In this document: piece after piece, positions 22,820 through 32,122 of the stretch
Layout of the letters: every line of letters starts with the position of its first letter
How positions within the stretch are numbered: the first letter of the stretch is position 1
Source of the DNA: Planctomycetota bacterium
Lineage (GTDB): Bacteria > Planctomycetota > UBA8108 > UBA1146
DNA length: 41,441 nucleotides
Direction: 5' to 3'
Assembly: GCA_016776905.1 (NCBI GenBank)
Contig: JADHSM010000011.1
Location: forward strand, 1 to 41,441
Translations under genes and position numbers: made by a program
The notes under the pieces: generated by a model
Told to the model about the DNA's origin: nothing
Seen by the model: only the letters and a program-made list of their open reading frames with translations
The model's database searches: none

Positions 22820-24826
22820 ATGAAGTCGGCCCTTTCTTGTTTGATTCTCTGTTTATCCATCGCTTGCGCACAATCAGATGCAAAAGCCATCGATCTCCCT
22901 GCAGTCTTTAGTCCACACGCTGTTTTTCAGATGAACACTGAGTTGCCAGTTTGGGGAACTGCAGATCCTGGCACTGAGGTGACGGTGAAGTTTGCAGGTC
23001 AGAGCGTGACAGGAAAAACTAACGAAAGTGGATCTTGGCGAGTGACTCTGGAGCCGATTCCGGCCAATGACCAAGGACAAAAGATGGTGATTTCCGGAGG
23101 CGGAAAAAGGGTGGTCATCGGAGATATTCTAGTAGGGGTGGTTTGGCTCTGTGGCGGTCAGTCGAACATGGAGTGGACAGTACGCCAGTCGATGAATTCC
23201 AAAGAAGAGATCGCAGCAGGGGATTTACCCTGGTTGCGTTGCATCAAAGCTCCCCACGTACTTTCTCGAAACCCTGAGAGAGATATCGATGCACGTTGGC
23301 GCGTTTCGACACAACAGACTGCAGGTAGCTTCACAGCCGTCGGCACCTATATGGCACGGCGACTTCATGAAGAGTTGGGCGTTCCTGTGGGCTTACTGGA
23401 TGTCAATTGGGGTGGCACTCGTGCAGAGCCTTGGACAGAAATGGGAGCACTGAAAAGACACCCCCGATTCCGCCAGAGAATTCTCGATCTGGAATCGGAG
23501 ATCCGTCGCTGGGGAAACAGGACTCAGGAAGAGATTTCAAAGCTATACGAAAGCCAGAAAATAGATTTTGAAGGTAACGCCACTCTTTGGTGGGACAAAA
23601 AGTTGGCATCCGATCCGGGCAGTTCGGAGGGGTGGGCACGGCAGGATTTCGATGATTCGGAGTGGACCGAGATGTCGGTACCTGGATTATGGGATGGCGA
23701 TAACAGCGATTGGGATGGACTGGTTTGGTACCGCAAGACTGTGGAAATCCCGGAAGAGTGGCAAGGCAAAGATCTGATTCTAGAGCCCGGCGCTATCGAT
23801 GATGCAGATATTACTTTCTGGCAAGGTCAGGAAGTTGGTCGAACAACAAATCAGCATGCGACTCTCCGTACTTACAAGGTTCCCGGGAATCAGGTAACAG
23901 CCGGCAAGGCTGTGATCACCATCGCGGCACTGGACACGGGAGGAGCGGGCGGCATCACAGGAGCGGATGAGAATATTCGTATCCGTCCCGCAGGGGCTGA
24001 TCTGGCTTCTGCACAAATCATTTCAGGAATGTGGAAGCATCGTAGGGGAGCCGCCTTTAGTGGAGACCGGGGGCCCTCTCCTCCAGCTCCTCCGAGTGCG
24101 CCGGGGATGACCGCGTCAGATCCTGCGGTGATGTTCAATGCGATGCTTTCTCCCTTCATTCCCTACGCTATCGATGGAGCGATTTGGTATCAGGGAGAAT
24201 CCAATTCTAGTCAGCCTAGAGAATACAGAGAATTGCTACCCCTGATGATTGGATCCTGGCGTGAAGCTTGGGGTTATACCTTCCCCTTTGGCATCGTTCA
24301 GTTGGCAGCTTTCAAGGCAGTGAGCGATGATCCGATCCAAGGAGGCTGGGCTGAACTCAGAGATGCTCAAGATTTTACACATCGGATGATCCGTAATACT
24401 GGACTCGCTGTCCTCACCGATATCGGCGACGCGAGAGATATACACCCGATCAACAAACAAGCGGTGGGTCGTCGCTTGGCCGATTGGGCATTGAATAGAA
24501 ATCATGGTCGTCGTGACCTGCCAGAGTCAGGCCCCTTCTATTTGCGCTCTTCCGTCGATGGAAACGCTATGGTGCTGGAGTTTACCCACTGTGGCGAAAG
24601 CCTCGTCGGCCGTCGAGGAAAGTCCATCGATGGCTTTGCGATTCAGGGGCAGGACGGACGCTGGCACTGGGGTGTGGCAGAAGTCAGTGGGCCCATGGAG
24701 ATCCGTGTGACCCACCCGCAGGTGCAAATGCCGAAAGCGGTTCGCTATGCCTGGCAGGACAACCCGGTACGCGCCAACGTCGTCTCCAGCTTCGGACTGC
24801 CGATGGCACCCTTTAAAACTGACTGA
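22820..24826 (+). CDS. Sialate O-acetylesterase-like SGNH hydrolase
   Basis: 668 residues with a Sec signal (MKSALSCLILCLSIACA). The catalytic serine block is LCGGQSNMEW (Ser115), and the Asp/His block is IGDARDIHPINK (around Asp540 and His542). The first 100 residues form the family's Ig-like domain (FSPHAVFQMNTELPVWGTADPG). A lectin-like jelly-roll insert occupies about 260-395 (WARQDFDDSEWTEMSVPG), as in other SASA-type esterases of Planctomycetota and Bacteroidota. It removes acetyl groups from sialic acid or other glycans in the periplasm. The start has CTGGAGG 8 nt upstream. It is separated from the metal ABC unit by 67 bp and may share its transcript. Confidence 0.93.
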   Translation: MKSALSCLILCLSIACAQSDAKAIDLPAVFSPHAVFQMNTELPVWGTADPGTEVTVKFAGQSVTGKTNESGSWRVTLEPIPANDQGQKMVISGGGKRVVIGDILVGVVWLCGGQSNMEWTVRQSMNSKEEIAAGDLPWLRCIKAPHVLSRNPERDIDARWRVSTQQTAGSFTAVGTYMARRLHEELGVPVGLLDVNWGGTRAEPWTEMGALKRHPRFRQRILDLESEIRRWGNRTQEEISKLYESQKIDFEGNATLWWDKKLASDPGSSEGWARQDFDDSEWTEMSVPGLWDGDNSDWDGLVWYRKTVEIPEEWQGKDLILEPGAIDDADITFWQGQEVGRTTNQHATLRTYKVPGNQVTAGKAVITIAALDTGGAGGITGADENIRIRPAGADLASAQIISGMWKHRRGAAFSGDRGPSPPAPPSAPGMTASDPAVMFNAMLSPFIPYAIDGAIWYQGESNSSQPREYRELLPLMIGSWREAWGYTFPFGIVQLAAFKAVSDDPIQGGWAELRDAQDFTHRMIRNTGLAVLTDIGDARDIHPINKQAVGRRLADWALNRNHGRRDLPESGPFYLRSSVDGNAMVLEFTHCGESLVGRRGKSIDGFAIQGQDGRWHWGVAEVSGPMEIRVTHPQVQMPKAVRYAWQDNPVRANVVSSFGLPMAPFKTD

Positions 24827-24835
24827 GACCTGATG

Positions 24836-25270
24836 CTAGATCGGTTTGCCGCACTCGTGGCAGAAGTTGGAATCCTCCTCATTGAGCCAACCGCAAGGAC
24901 GGCAACGAATCTTGATGGTTTCCCCTGGAGAGACGGATTGACTGAGGTCCCGGTTTTCCAGCGCATCTTCTAGCATTCCACCGGCCATTTTCGAGTATGG
25001 CTTGAGATCCTTGCGCGCCCGATCGGGATTGAGAATCAAACCTGAGCCTGCGAGGCCCCTCGCACCGATTTTATTTAACAACCCACCCACTGCGGCGATC
25101 GCCATTGACGTGAACATCACTGCGGGTAATCGTTCATTAAATTCGGGATTTTCAAAACCACCGAGCGCGCCCCAGGCACTGTGAAATATGAATGTGCCTA
25201 TCCCTGCGACCATGAGCAGGCCGCCGCCGTAATAGAGCACTTTTCGTCTGGTTGAAATCTGGTCGGGCAT
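24836..25270 (-). CDS. Small membrane protein with C-terminal zinc ribbon
   Basis: 144 residues: two transmembrane helices (about 12-35 and 48-65) and a C-terminal zinc ribbon (CRPCG and, 13 residues on, CHECG). The start ATG at 25270 has AGGAGG 5 nt upstream. Similar double-helix plus zinc-ribbon proteins of unknown function are common in Planctomycetota. It is the last gene of the minus-strand group that includes the DUF1552 and planctomycete cytochrome genes, 37 bp after the DUF1552 gene. Confidence 0.8.
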   Translation of the reverse strand: MPDQISTRRKVLYYGGGLLMVAGIGTFIFHSAWGALGGFENPEFNERLPAVMFTSMAIAAVGGLLNKIGARGLAGSGLILNPDRARKDLKPYSKMAGGMLEDALENRDLSQSVSPGETIKIRCRPCGWLNEEDSNFCHECGKPI

Positions 25271-25307
25271 GGTTTCCTCCTGAATTGCAGCTGTGACTTA
25301 CATATTC

Positions 25308-26705
25308 TTAGAATCCCGTTTTCAAGCCGGGTAGGACACCTTTGCTATCACCAAATTGAGCAATTTTCTGCCCCTCCGCCTGAGCGAGGCTGAGGAACAG
25401 GTTGCACATGGGGGTGCGATTGGGGGTTTTCAGAACGCGACCGGTTTCGATCAGTCCACCGCCTTGACCGGCGATGATCACCGGGAGGTCGTCGTGGTTG
25501 TGGCGGTTGCCGTCGGAGATGGCAGATCCGAAGACCAGAGTCGTTGATTCGAGAAGAGATTGTTCTCCCTCACGAATCTCTTTCATTCTTTCGACGAGTC
25601 GGGCGAATTCACTGACCTGCCAGTGATTGATCTTGCGCACCCTATTAATCTGTTCCTCGTTGCCTTTGTGGTGAGTGAGGATGTGGTGCCCTTCACCGAT
25701 ATCGAGGTGGGGGTGAGTGCGGTTGGTTCCTTCGTTGGACCACATGAAAGTGATCACACGGGTCAGATCTAGACGGAACGCTAACAACATGAGTTCGTTC
25801 ATCAGCCGCACGTGCTCCTGATAGTTGGTAGGGCTGAGGTCTTCAAATTGGGTGAGACCTTGCTCTTTTTTTTCGAGAGCATCTAGTTCTTCGAGCCGAT
25901 CGATGCGTCTTTCCAGATCGCGGATCCCTGAAAGAAATTCATCGAAGCGTCCACGATCGGCATGTCCCAGTGATCTTTGTATGCCCGCGGCATCCTCGCG
26001 GACAAAATCGAGAATGCTCGATCGCCGGTGAATCCGAATTTGTCGGGCGGCGGCTGTTTCTCCCGCGGGGCCTTTCAGAAATAGGCGTTCAAAAACACGT
26101 CGTGGTTGGATCTCATGGGGGATAGGACGATCTGGTTGGGCCCATGAAATATTGGAAGAGTAGGCACAGGAATAACCGGAGTCGCAGTTCCCTGACTGAC
26201 GACCCCCTTCGGTGCCTAACTGTAATGAAGGAATCAACGTTTCGCCTGCGCTACTGTTCGCCAGAACCTGATCGATGGAGAGACCGGATCGAATGTCTGC
26301 ACCTGCAGTTTTGTACGGGTGAGCGCCCGTGAGAAAGCAGGCAGATGAACGTGCATGATCCCCGGGACCATCGCCGAGTGCTTTGGCATTGCGATGGCTG
26401 AGCCCGCGAACCAAGAGCACATCTTCAAAGACTTTTTCGAGGGGCTTCAGACTCGATGAAAACTGTCTTTGTCCCTCGACTTCGGTGATCGACCAATCGG
26501 GCATGTGAACCCCATTGGGAATAAAGAGGAAAGCGGTCCTTCGGGGTGGTGACGCGATTTCTCCTGCTGCTGCGGCTGTATGGGAGATCCACCCGCCGGG
26601 AAGAAGAGATTCAAGCCAGGGTAATGCAACTGCGGTCCCTATCCCTCGCAGGAAAGTTCGCCGTGCCATCTGTCGCTGTGCCATCTTCGATGGATTCTGA
26701 CTCAT
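25308..26705 (-). CDS. DUF1552 protein with Tat signal
   Basis: 465 residues from the ATG at 26705 (GTGGA just upstream); a GTG 27 bp earlier is possible. A Tat signal (ARRTFLRGIGTAVALPWLESLLP) is followed by the DUF1552 fold: RTAFLFIPNGVHMPDW, GLSHRNAKALGDGPGDHARSSACFLTG, LQLGTEGG, SGIRDLERRIDRLE, and a late DGNRHNHDDLPVIIAGQGGG stretch. DUF1552 belongs to the alkaline-phosphatase-like/DUF1501 superfamily set typical of Planctomycetota, nearly always next to DUF1592-type cytochromes. The biochemical function is not known. The upstream gene encodes such a cytochrome, so the pair is canonical. Confidence 0.93.
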   Translation of the reverse strand: MSQNPSKMAQRQMARRTFLRGIGTAVALPWLESLLPGGWISHTAAAAGEIASPPRRTAFLFIPNGVHMPDWSITEVEGQRQFSSSLKPLEKVFEDVLLVRGLSHRNAKALGDGPGDHARSSACFLTGAHPYKTAGADIRSGLSIDQVLANSSAGETLIPSLQLGTEGGRQSGNCDSGYSCAYSSNISWAQPDRPIPHEIQPRRVFERLFLKGPAGETAAARQIRIHRRSSILDFVREDAAGIQRSLGHADRGRFDEFLSGIRDLERRIDRLEELDALEKKEQGLTQFEDLSPTNYQEHVRLMNELMLLAFRLDLTRVITFMWSNEGTNRTHPHLDIGEGHHILTHHKGNEEQINRVRKINHWQVSEFARLVERMKEIREGEQSLLESTTLVFGSAISDGNRHNHDDLPVIIAGQGGGLIETGRVLKTPNRTPMCNLFLSLAQAEGQKIAQFGDSKGVLPGLKTGF

Positions 26706-26787
26706 GATTTCCACTTTCTGCAAGAGGGGCACGGCTCTTCATGGATGAAAACGCTGAAAATGGGACAAGGCAAATAAGAAATGACCA

Positions 26788-29040
26788 TTAGGGAATCTCC
26801 CGCTTACGGAAAGCATCGAGGAGAACGATGGCTTCAATCAAGTCCTGAAGCGTTGATTCCGGCTTCAAGTTACGAGATAGGCGACTGATAGCAGGGATAT
26901 CCCCAGAGTCCAAACTTCGACCGAGTGCATAGGTCATCAAATGGGTGGTCAGTGAACGACGAAAACCTGTTTCTTTTTCGACCAGTTGCCGGAGGTCTTG
27001 AGGGCCATCGATGAGCGTCCCGTCAGGGAGCTCTCCTCGATCATCCACGATTCCTGCCCTGAAGCGTCCCACCGCATCGAAGCGTTCCATAGCAAAGCCG
27101 ATGGCGTCCATGCGACTGTGACACGTCGCACATTCAGGATTGCGACGGTGAACTTCCAGTTGTTCCCTCAGACTTAGATCTGAACCTGATTCTCCGGGAG
27201 CGGGTAAGTTTCCGGCACCGGGGGGGGCAGGCGGGGGAGCATCGTCGAGTAATACTTCTAGAACCCACTTCCCTCGCAGGACAGGTGAAGTTCTCTGACG
27301 AGTACTGCTCGCCAGTAGCACACTACCGTGGGAGATGAGGCCCCCTCCCCGTGGGGTGTTGATCTGAACCTTTTGATGAGATTCACCCCGCTGGCCGGGA
27401 AGGTCGTAATGACGCGCCAGTCGACCATTCAGAAAAGAATAATCCGCATCGAGCAACTCTCGAATGGGTCGATCTTCGCGAAGGATGTGATCGAAGAAGA
27501 GTACGGTTTCTTTTTGCATATCCTGAAGCAGTACAGCGCGAAAACCTGGAAATATTTTTCTATCCGGCGTTCGTTCCTGTAGGTCACGAATGCGCAACCA
27601 TTGGGTGGCGAAATCTCTAGCGAGAACTTTGGACCGGGGATCAGCGAGCATCCTTCGTGTGATTTGGATAAGGGTATTACGCTGGCTCAGCTTTCCCTTT
27701 TTTGCGAGGTCAAGGAGGGCATCGTCGGGGCAGGTTCCCCAGAGGAAGTATGAAAGCCTTGTGGCGAGTTCGTAGTTATCGAGCTCACGTACATCCCCTG
27801 ATTTCAAACTCGCTGAGTCGGCTTCGGTTCTTAGAATGAACCGAGGTGAAACGATGGCTGCAATCAAAGCACTGCGAAGCAACTCTTCTGCAGAACTGTC
27901 CGGTGCACTCGCGACCAAAGAAAGATCGACCATCTGTTGCAATCGATCTTTACTCACAGGTTGTCGCCAGAAACGGGGTAGCCAGCGGGCCATCCCACGC
28001 TTCAGTTTTTGTCGGGGTGAGCCACCACCCTTGAGTGCGAACTTTTGAAATGGAGTGGGTTTTAAACCTTCGAGGGGACCTTCGATGATCAGATGCTGAA
28101 TGGCTCCATTGCGATCCCGTTGAGCGGGATCAGGGTCATCCGGCTGAAAGTAGTCATTACTGAAGGTCAAACTGACGCTACGGAGGCCTTGAGGAACCCG
28201 AAACTCGACAATGCGTTCGCCCGGTTCGTTGCGGGATTCAGGGAAGATCAGAGATTTCTTGAGTTCTGAGCCGACAGTCAGACGAAATGCAACGGGATCC
28301 GGCCCCGCCTGTTTCCCCCAGCCACGCACTGTAAACCGGTAGGTTCCACGAGCCGGAAAAGGGAACTCGGTCGAAGCCGATCCGCGGCTGAAGAAGTAAA
28401 TATGATCGCCAACATTGCGAGTCCCACCGGTAGCTTCAAGGTTTTCTGAAGCAAAGATATTTTTGGGAGTTCCTTCGTCCTCAGGAGAGATCACCGCAGC
28501 GTGGGCTACTTCTTCTCCGATGCGAAACAGTTGTTCGATAAATCCAGGAGAGAGATGTCCCCCCTGATTATCAAAACCGGAACTGGATGCATCTGCCGGC
28601 AGGTGACGATCGACATCGATCTCAACTCCCGTGAGATCTTTTAGAGTTCTCTTCAGTTCGGTACGGCTCAGTCTTCGAGGCGGGACAGACCCTGGAGACT
28701 CTGGCAAGAGGGCGAGTTGGTGTCGGTTCCATGTATCAAGAAAACTCACAAGGTCATGACGTATTGCAGGACTGAGTTCGGGTTCATCGGCGGGAGGCAT
28801 TTCGCCACTTCGTAAAACGTTGAGCAGAGTTTGCCAGTCGGCGGGGTCTCCGTCGGAGCCACTTTCGATGATCTCTGAAAGATCGAGGCCACCTTTTAGT
28901 TTCTCTCCGGAGTGGCATCTAAAGCAGTGATTTTGGAGAGGTTCGATGATCGCTTTCGGAAAAGGGTTGCGTGATCGTCCCTCATCATCGGAGAGAGGCA
29001 GAAGACTGAATAATAGGAGAAACCATGGAGTTGACGTCAT
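26788..29040 (-). CDS. Planctomycete cytochrome-type protein (DUF1587/1595/1592/1588/1585)
   Basis: 750 residues with a short Sec signal. An N-terminal haem c motif, CFRCH (Cys39, Cys42, His43), lies in the planctomycete cytochrome domain (LRSGEMPPADEPEL follows). In order come DUF1587 (RRLSRTELKRTLKDLTG), a beta-sandwich insert (about 210-320), DUF1595 (ALIAAIVSPRFILR), DUF1592 (ATRLSYFLWGTCPDD), DUF1588 with CATCH (Cys637, Cys640, His641), and DUF1585 (LTTHLMTYALGRSLDSGD). It is a periplasmic dihaem-type protein whose activity is unknown; it forms a conserved pair with the downstream DUF1552 protein. The ATG overlaps the stop of the SRPBCC gene by 4 bp, so they are coupled. Confidence 0.93.
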   Translation of the reverse strand: MTSTPWFLLLFSLLPLSDDEGRSRNPFPKAIIEPLQNHCFRCHSGEKLKGGLDLSEIIESGSDGDPADWQTLLNVLRSGEMPPADEPELSPAIRHDLVSFLDTWNRHQLALLPESPGSVPPRRLSRTELKRTLKDLTGVEIDVDRHLPADASSSGFDNQGGHLSPGFIEQLFRIGEEVAHAAVISPEDEGTPKNIFASENLEATGGTRNVGDHIYFFSRGSASTEFPFPARGTYRFTVRGWGKQAGPDPVAFRLTVGSELKKSLIFPESRNEPGERIVEFRVPQGLRSVSLTFSNDYFQPDDPDPAQRDRNGAIQHLIIEGPLEGLKPTPFQKFALKGGGSPRQKLKRGMARWLPRFWRQPVSKDRLQQMVDLSLVASAPDSSAEELLRSALIAAIVSPRFILRTEADSASLKSGDVRELDNYELATRLSYFLWGTCPDDALLDLAKKGKLSQRNTLIQITRRMLADPRSKVLARDFATQWLRIRDLQERTPDRKIFPGFRAVLLQDMQKETVLFFDHILREDRPIRELLDADYSFLNGRLARHYDLPGQRGESHQKVQINTPRGGGLISHGSVLLASSTRQRTSPVLRGKWVLEVLLDDAPPPAPPGAGNLPAPGESGSDLSLREQLEVHRRNPECATCHSRMDAIGFAMERFDAVGRFRAGIVDDRGELPDGTLIDGPQDLRQLVEKETGFRRSLTTHLMTYALGRSLDSGDIPAISRLSRNLKPESTLQDLIEAIVLLDAFRKREIP

Positions 29041-29603
29041 CGTGATTTTTTCAATTCAGTTCCGTGAGCGAGGTGTTGCAAGTCTTCTTCAAATTTGGCT
29101 TCTAATGCAGCCTCTAACATCCATGCCAGCAAACCTGTTCCCATGGGCAGAGTCCCGCGATCGACCCACTGTATTTCAGTCCGTCTATTTGGACCAAAAG
29201 AGAGTGTGATTTCTCCGTTACCATTGGGGTCGTCCGATTCGATAGAAGAGATATAGCGAAATGATCTTTCGAAACCGCCCCGACCGGGAAGTATTGTTTT
29301 TTGGACTTCTGAGATAACCAATTTGCCGCGACTGTTTTTACTCTTCCATGTCGAAGAGTGCCCAATGGATGCGGGTTCTCCTTCGATGACGAAATGGGGA
29401 ACGCCATATTGCTCTTCGTCCCAAGAACTCCACTCTGACCACTGATTAAAATCGGAAAGTTGACTCCACAGGTCTTCGGGCTCTCGCTTGCTGGTGACAT
29501 TTACCGAGACATTCCAGCTTGCAGGCATAGAAAAACTGAGCAGGAGCAGAATCAATAATATTAGCCCAGTCCCCAATAACATGAACTTCAGCAAAAATCT
29601 CAT
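29037..29603 (-). CDS. SRPBCC (START-like) domain protein, membrane anchored
   Basis: 188 residues: N-terminal transmembrane helix (about 5-27) and an SRPBCC/polyketide cyclase-type domain with NVTSKREPEDLWSQLSDF, NQWSEWSSWDEEQ and the closing helix GLLAWMLEAALEAKFEEDL. Such domains bind hydrophobic ligands in a helix-grip cavity. The ATG at 29603 has GGGAG about 8 nt upstream. Its stop overlaps the next gene's ATG, making it the first gene of the cytochrome/DUF1552 group. The divergent gene at 29735 encodes a paralogue. Confidence 0.85.
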   Translation of the reverse strand: MRFLLKFMLLGTGLILLILLLLSFSMPASWNVSVNVTSKREPEDLWSQLSDFNQWSEWSSWDEEQYGVPHFVIEGEPASIGHSSTWKSKNSRGKLVISEVQKTILPGRGGFERSFRYISSIESDDPNGNGEITLSFGPNRRTEIQWVDRGTLPMGTGLLAWMLEAALEAKFEEDLQHLAHGTELKKSR

Positions 29604-29734
29604 GATGAATCTCCCATGGGGACCCTCGTATCAAACGGGTCTTCACCATAGAGTATCAGGTAACAGGGAGCCCTGTGAAGAGGAGCCTTGAGATATGAAT
29701 TCAGAACCCCACCGTCGATATTGAAAGGGCTGTA

Positions 29735-30265
29735 ATGCTCAAGAAAGTAATAATAGCACTCGTCGCCTTGATGCTGTTGCTTTTGCTAATGGGAAGTTTG
29801 TTACCCATGGATTACGTGGTGGAGAGAAGCATCTTCATCGATGGAGATCCATTGGAGATTCATGAAAGTATTGTCAATCTGAGAAGTTGGCCCGAGTGGA
29901 CTCCATGGAATTCTCAATTGGATCCGACGATGGTGTTCTCCTATTCGGAAGGAAAACCTGGCGTAGGTTTCAAGTCGAGATGGACCGGTGAATCGGCAGG
30001 TAATGGAAACCTTGAAATCACGAGTGCTGAACCGGGTCGAGGCATTGTTTATGTGCTCAACTTTGAAGGTTTTCCTCCGGTGGATGGTGTGATCGAAATC
30101 CAGCAGATGAAGGGTGGCTGTAATGTGAGGTGGAAAGCCTCCGGACAGTTGAAGCCACCCCTGGGTGGCTTGATGGTAATGATGATGGATTCTGCGATGG
30201 GGGCAGATTTTGCGTCCGCCCTAGATGGCTTAAAAGAACGAAACATGAAACAGAGTGAAAAATAA
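29735..30265 (+). CDS. SRPBCC domain protein, membrane anchored (divergent paralogue)
   Basis: 176 residues. N-terminal helix KKVIIALVALMLLLLLMGSL, then the SRPBCC domain: IDGDPLEIHESIVNLRSWPEWTPWNSQ, a GKPGVGFKSRWTG hairpin, NVRWKASG and a final amphipathic helix. It shares layout and the SWPEWTPW/QWSEWSSW block with the minus-strand protein 130 bp away, so the two came from a divergent duplication. Ligand unknown. The next gene begins 2 bp after its stop. Confidence 0.85.
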   Translation: MLKKVIIALVALMLLLLLMGSLLPMDYVVERSIFIDGDPLEIHESIVNLRSWPEWTPWNSQLDPTMVFSYSEGKPGVGFKSRWTGESAGNGNLEITSAEPGRGIVYVLNFEGFPPVDGVIEIQQMKGGCNVRWKASGQLKPPLGGLMVMMMDSAMGADFASALDGLKERNMKQSEK

Positions 30266-30266
30266 A

Positions 30267-31475
30267 ATGACTCGAACTCCTTTTGTCCCGCGTATTGATC
30301 TCCAAAAGAGAGCTGCTCGACTGGCTCGACGCGGTCATCCATGGCTTTACCGTGACGATCTTAGGGATGGTGAATTGTCCGATCCCCGATTTGATACGGG
30401 CACGATAGTTCGTTTGTGGGATGAGGAGGGCCATGATCTTGGGCTCGCTATTGCTTCCACACGTTCAAAAATCGCAATCCGTTTGTGTGGGTCATGGGTA
30501 GGGGAAGAAGTTCCCGATCCTGAGGCTTTCTTGCGGCATAGAATTCAAAGAGCAGCCGATTTAAGACCGAAAATTCAAAATGCCAAAGAGGGGTGTCGCC
30601 TAGTTCATGGGGAAGCTGATCTCCTTCCTGGACTTGTGGTCGACAAGTACGCAGATGTGATGGTGATGCAAGCGACCACGGCATGGATGGAAGCACATTC
30701 AGAATTGGTGGCGAATTTATTGATGGAGTTGTTCGAGCCCCGTTCTGTGTTGGCTAGGAATGACGTGGGAGTTCGGAAGTTCGAGAGATTGCCGGAAGAG
30801 GTTGTTCTTCTAGCGGGGGAATCGGTCGACAGAGTCACAATCGACGAAGGTGGCGTGAAGCATTTGGTGCGTCCTTATGCTGGACAAAAGACGGGGATGT
30901 ACCTCGACCAAAGTCCCGCTCGTGCCAGAGTTCAAGAGTTAGCCCAAGGAGCGAGAGTCTTGGATTTGTGCTGCTATCAAGGTGGTTTCAGTGTTTCGGC
31001 GCTCGTTGGTGGCGCTAAAGCGGTGACGGCCGTTGATCAATCGGCCACAGCTTTAGAACTTGCTGTAGAGACGAGTGAACTGAATGGTTTTGATGGTCTC
31101 GAGACTATTCAGGGGAACGTATTTGATGTCGTAAGAGAATTGAGGTCAGAGAATCTTCAATTTGATCTCATCATTTTGGACCCACCCGCGTTTTGTAAAA
31201 GTCGCCGAGAGGTTCAGGGAGGTATCCGTGGATACCGCGATTTGAATCGTGCAGCGTTGAGACTTCTTGCACCAGGAGGGCGACTTATCACTTGTTCTTG
31301 CAGTCATCATCTCAAGTCCGATATGTTTGAAGATACACTTCGTCAATCGGCACTGGACCTTCCATTTCGAGTCATTGTTGAAGATCGGCTCGGAGCAGGA
31401 GATGACCATCCGGTGTTGTTGCGTTTTCCGGAATCGGAGTATCTCAAGGTTCGGGTATTGCGTCGCTGGGATTGA
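30267..31475 (+). CDS. Class I SAM-dependent rRNA methyltransferase, RlmI-like
   Basis: 402 residues. The N-terminal PUA-type segment (RRGHPWLYRDDL, TGTIVRLWDEEG) and middle domain with RLVHGEADLLPGLVVDKY and GQKTGMYLDQ precede the Rossmann fold: SAM loop VLDLCCYQGGFSVSA, acidic AVDQS, motif IV ILDPPAF and a late Cys motif TCSCSHH. This layout matches RlmI (23S rRNA m5C1962 methyltransferase) and its relatives. The start is uncertain: ATG 30267 is used here, while GTG 30255 overlaps the SRPBCC gene. It is translated just ahead of the AlkB-like gene, which overlaps its stop. The target nucleotide is inferred. Confidence 0.92.
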   Translation: MTRTPFVPRIDLQKRAARLARRGHPWLYRDDLRDGELSDPRFDTGTIVRLWDEEGHDLGLAIASTRSKIAIRLCGSWVGEEVPDPEAFLRHRIQRAADLRPKIQNAKEGCRLVHGEADLLPGLVVDKYADVMVMQATTAWMEAHSELVANLLMELFEPRSVLARNDVGVRKFERLPEEVVLLAGESVDRVTIDEGGVKHLVRPYAGQKTGMYLDQSPARARVQELAQGARVLDLCCYQGGFSVSALVGGAKAVTAVDQSATALELAVETSELNGFDGLETIQGNVFDVVRELRSENLQFDLIILDPPAFCKSRREVQGGIRGYRDLNRAALRLLAPGGRLITCSCSHHLKSDMFEDTLRQSALDLPFRVIVEDRLGAGDDHPVLLRFPESEYLKVRVLRRWD

Positions 31476-32122
31476 CCTTGGATTCAGTACTGAGATCATT
31501 TTCTGATCCTGCAATGATTCCTGATTCGCCGAAGATGGAGGGTGCCACTCTTCATTATATTCCTGCTTTTTTTAAAGCAGGCGAAGAGCAGGATTTGTTT
31601 CAGCAATTACAAGATCAACTCCATTGGAGTCAGGGCCAGATTCGTCTCTTTGGAAAAGAGCATATGATCCCGAGATTAGAAGCCTGGCATGGTGATCCTG
31701 AAGCGCGATACGGATACTCGGGGACTGATCTTGAACCTGAGCCTTGGACGCCCGCCCTTCAACTGATTCGTAGTCGGCTTATAGGATTGAGTCATGACCT
31801 CTCCTTCAATTCGGTACTTGGGAATTGGTATCGTGATGGTGAAGACGCCATGGGGTGGCACAGCGATGACGAGAAAGAACTGGGCCCGAAGCCTTGTATC
31901 GCTTCTCTGAGCTTTGGCTCAGGCAGGGATATTCGTTTTCGGCATCGAACCCGCAAGGATTTGGACCCTGTAATGTTGCATCTGGAGGCGGGGTCTCTTT
32001 TGCTCATGGAAGGCCTGACCCAAGAGAACTGGCAGCATGCCATTCCGCGAAGGAGAGGGAGAAATGCTCCCGGAGGCCGAATCAATCTCACGTTTCGAAC
32101 GATTCGATTTCCAAGATCTTGA
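31472..32122 (+). CDS. AlkB-like 2-oxoglutarate/Fe(II) dioxygenase (ALKBH2/3 type)
   Basis: 216 residues; a candidate oxidative demethylase of alkylated DNA or RNA bases. The iron site is HSD (His130, Asp132) in GWHSDDE plus His189 in NWQHAIP; the 2-oxoglutarate Arg is in RINLTFR (Arg203 and Arg209). Substrate-recognition elements IPRLEAWHGD and YGYSG match the ALKBH2/3 group. The start is most likely TTG 31472, overlapping the methyltransferase stop; ATG 31514 is the alternative. Neither has a strong SD. Its stop abuts the stop of the convergent RluA gene. Confidence 0.93.
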   Translation: MTLDSVLRSFSDPAMIPDSPKMEGATLHYIPAFFKAGEEQDLFQQLQDQLHWSQGQIRLFGKEHMIPRLEAWHGDPEARYGYSGTDLEPEPWTPALQLIRSRLIGLSHDLSFNSVLGNWYRDGEDAMGWHSDDEKELGPKPCIASLSFGSGRDIRFRHRTRKDLDPVMLHLEAGSLLLMEGLTQENWQHAIPRRRGRNAPGGRINLTFRTIRFPRS

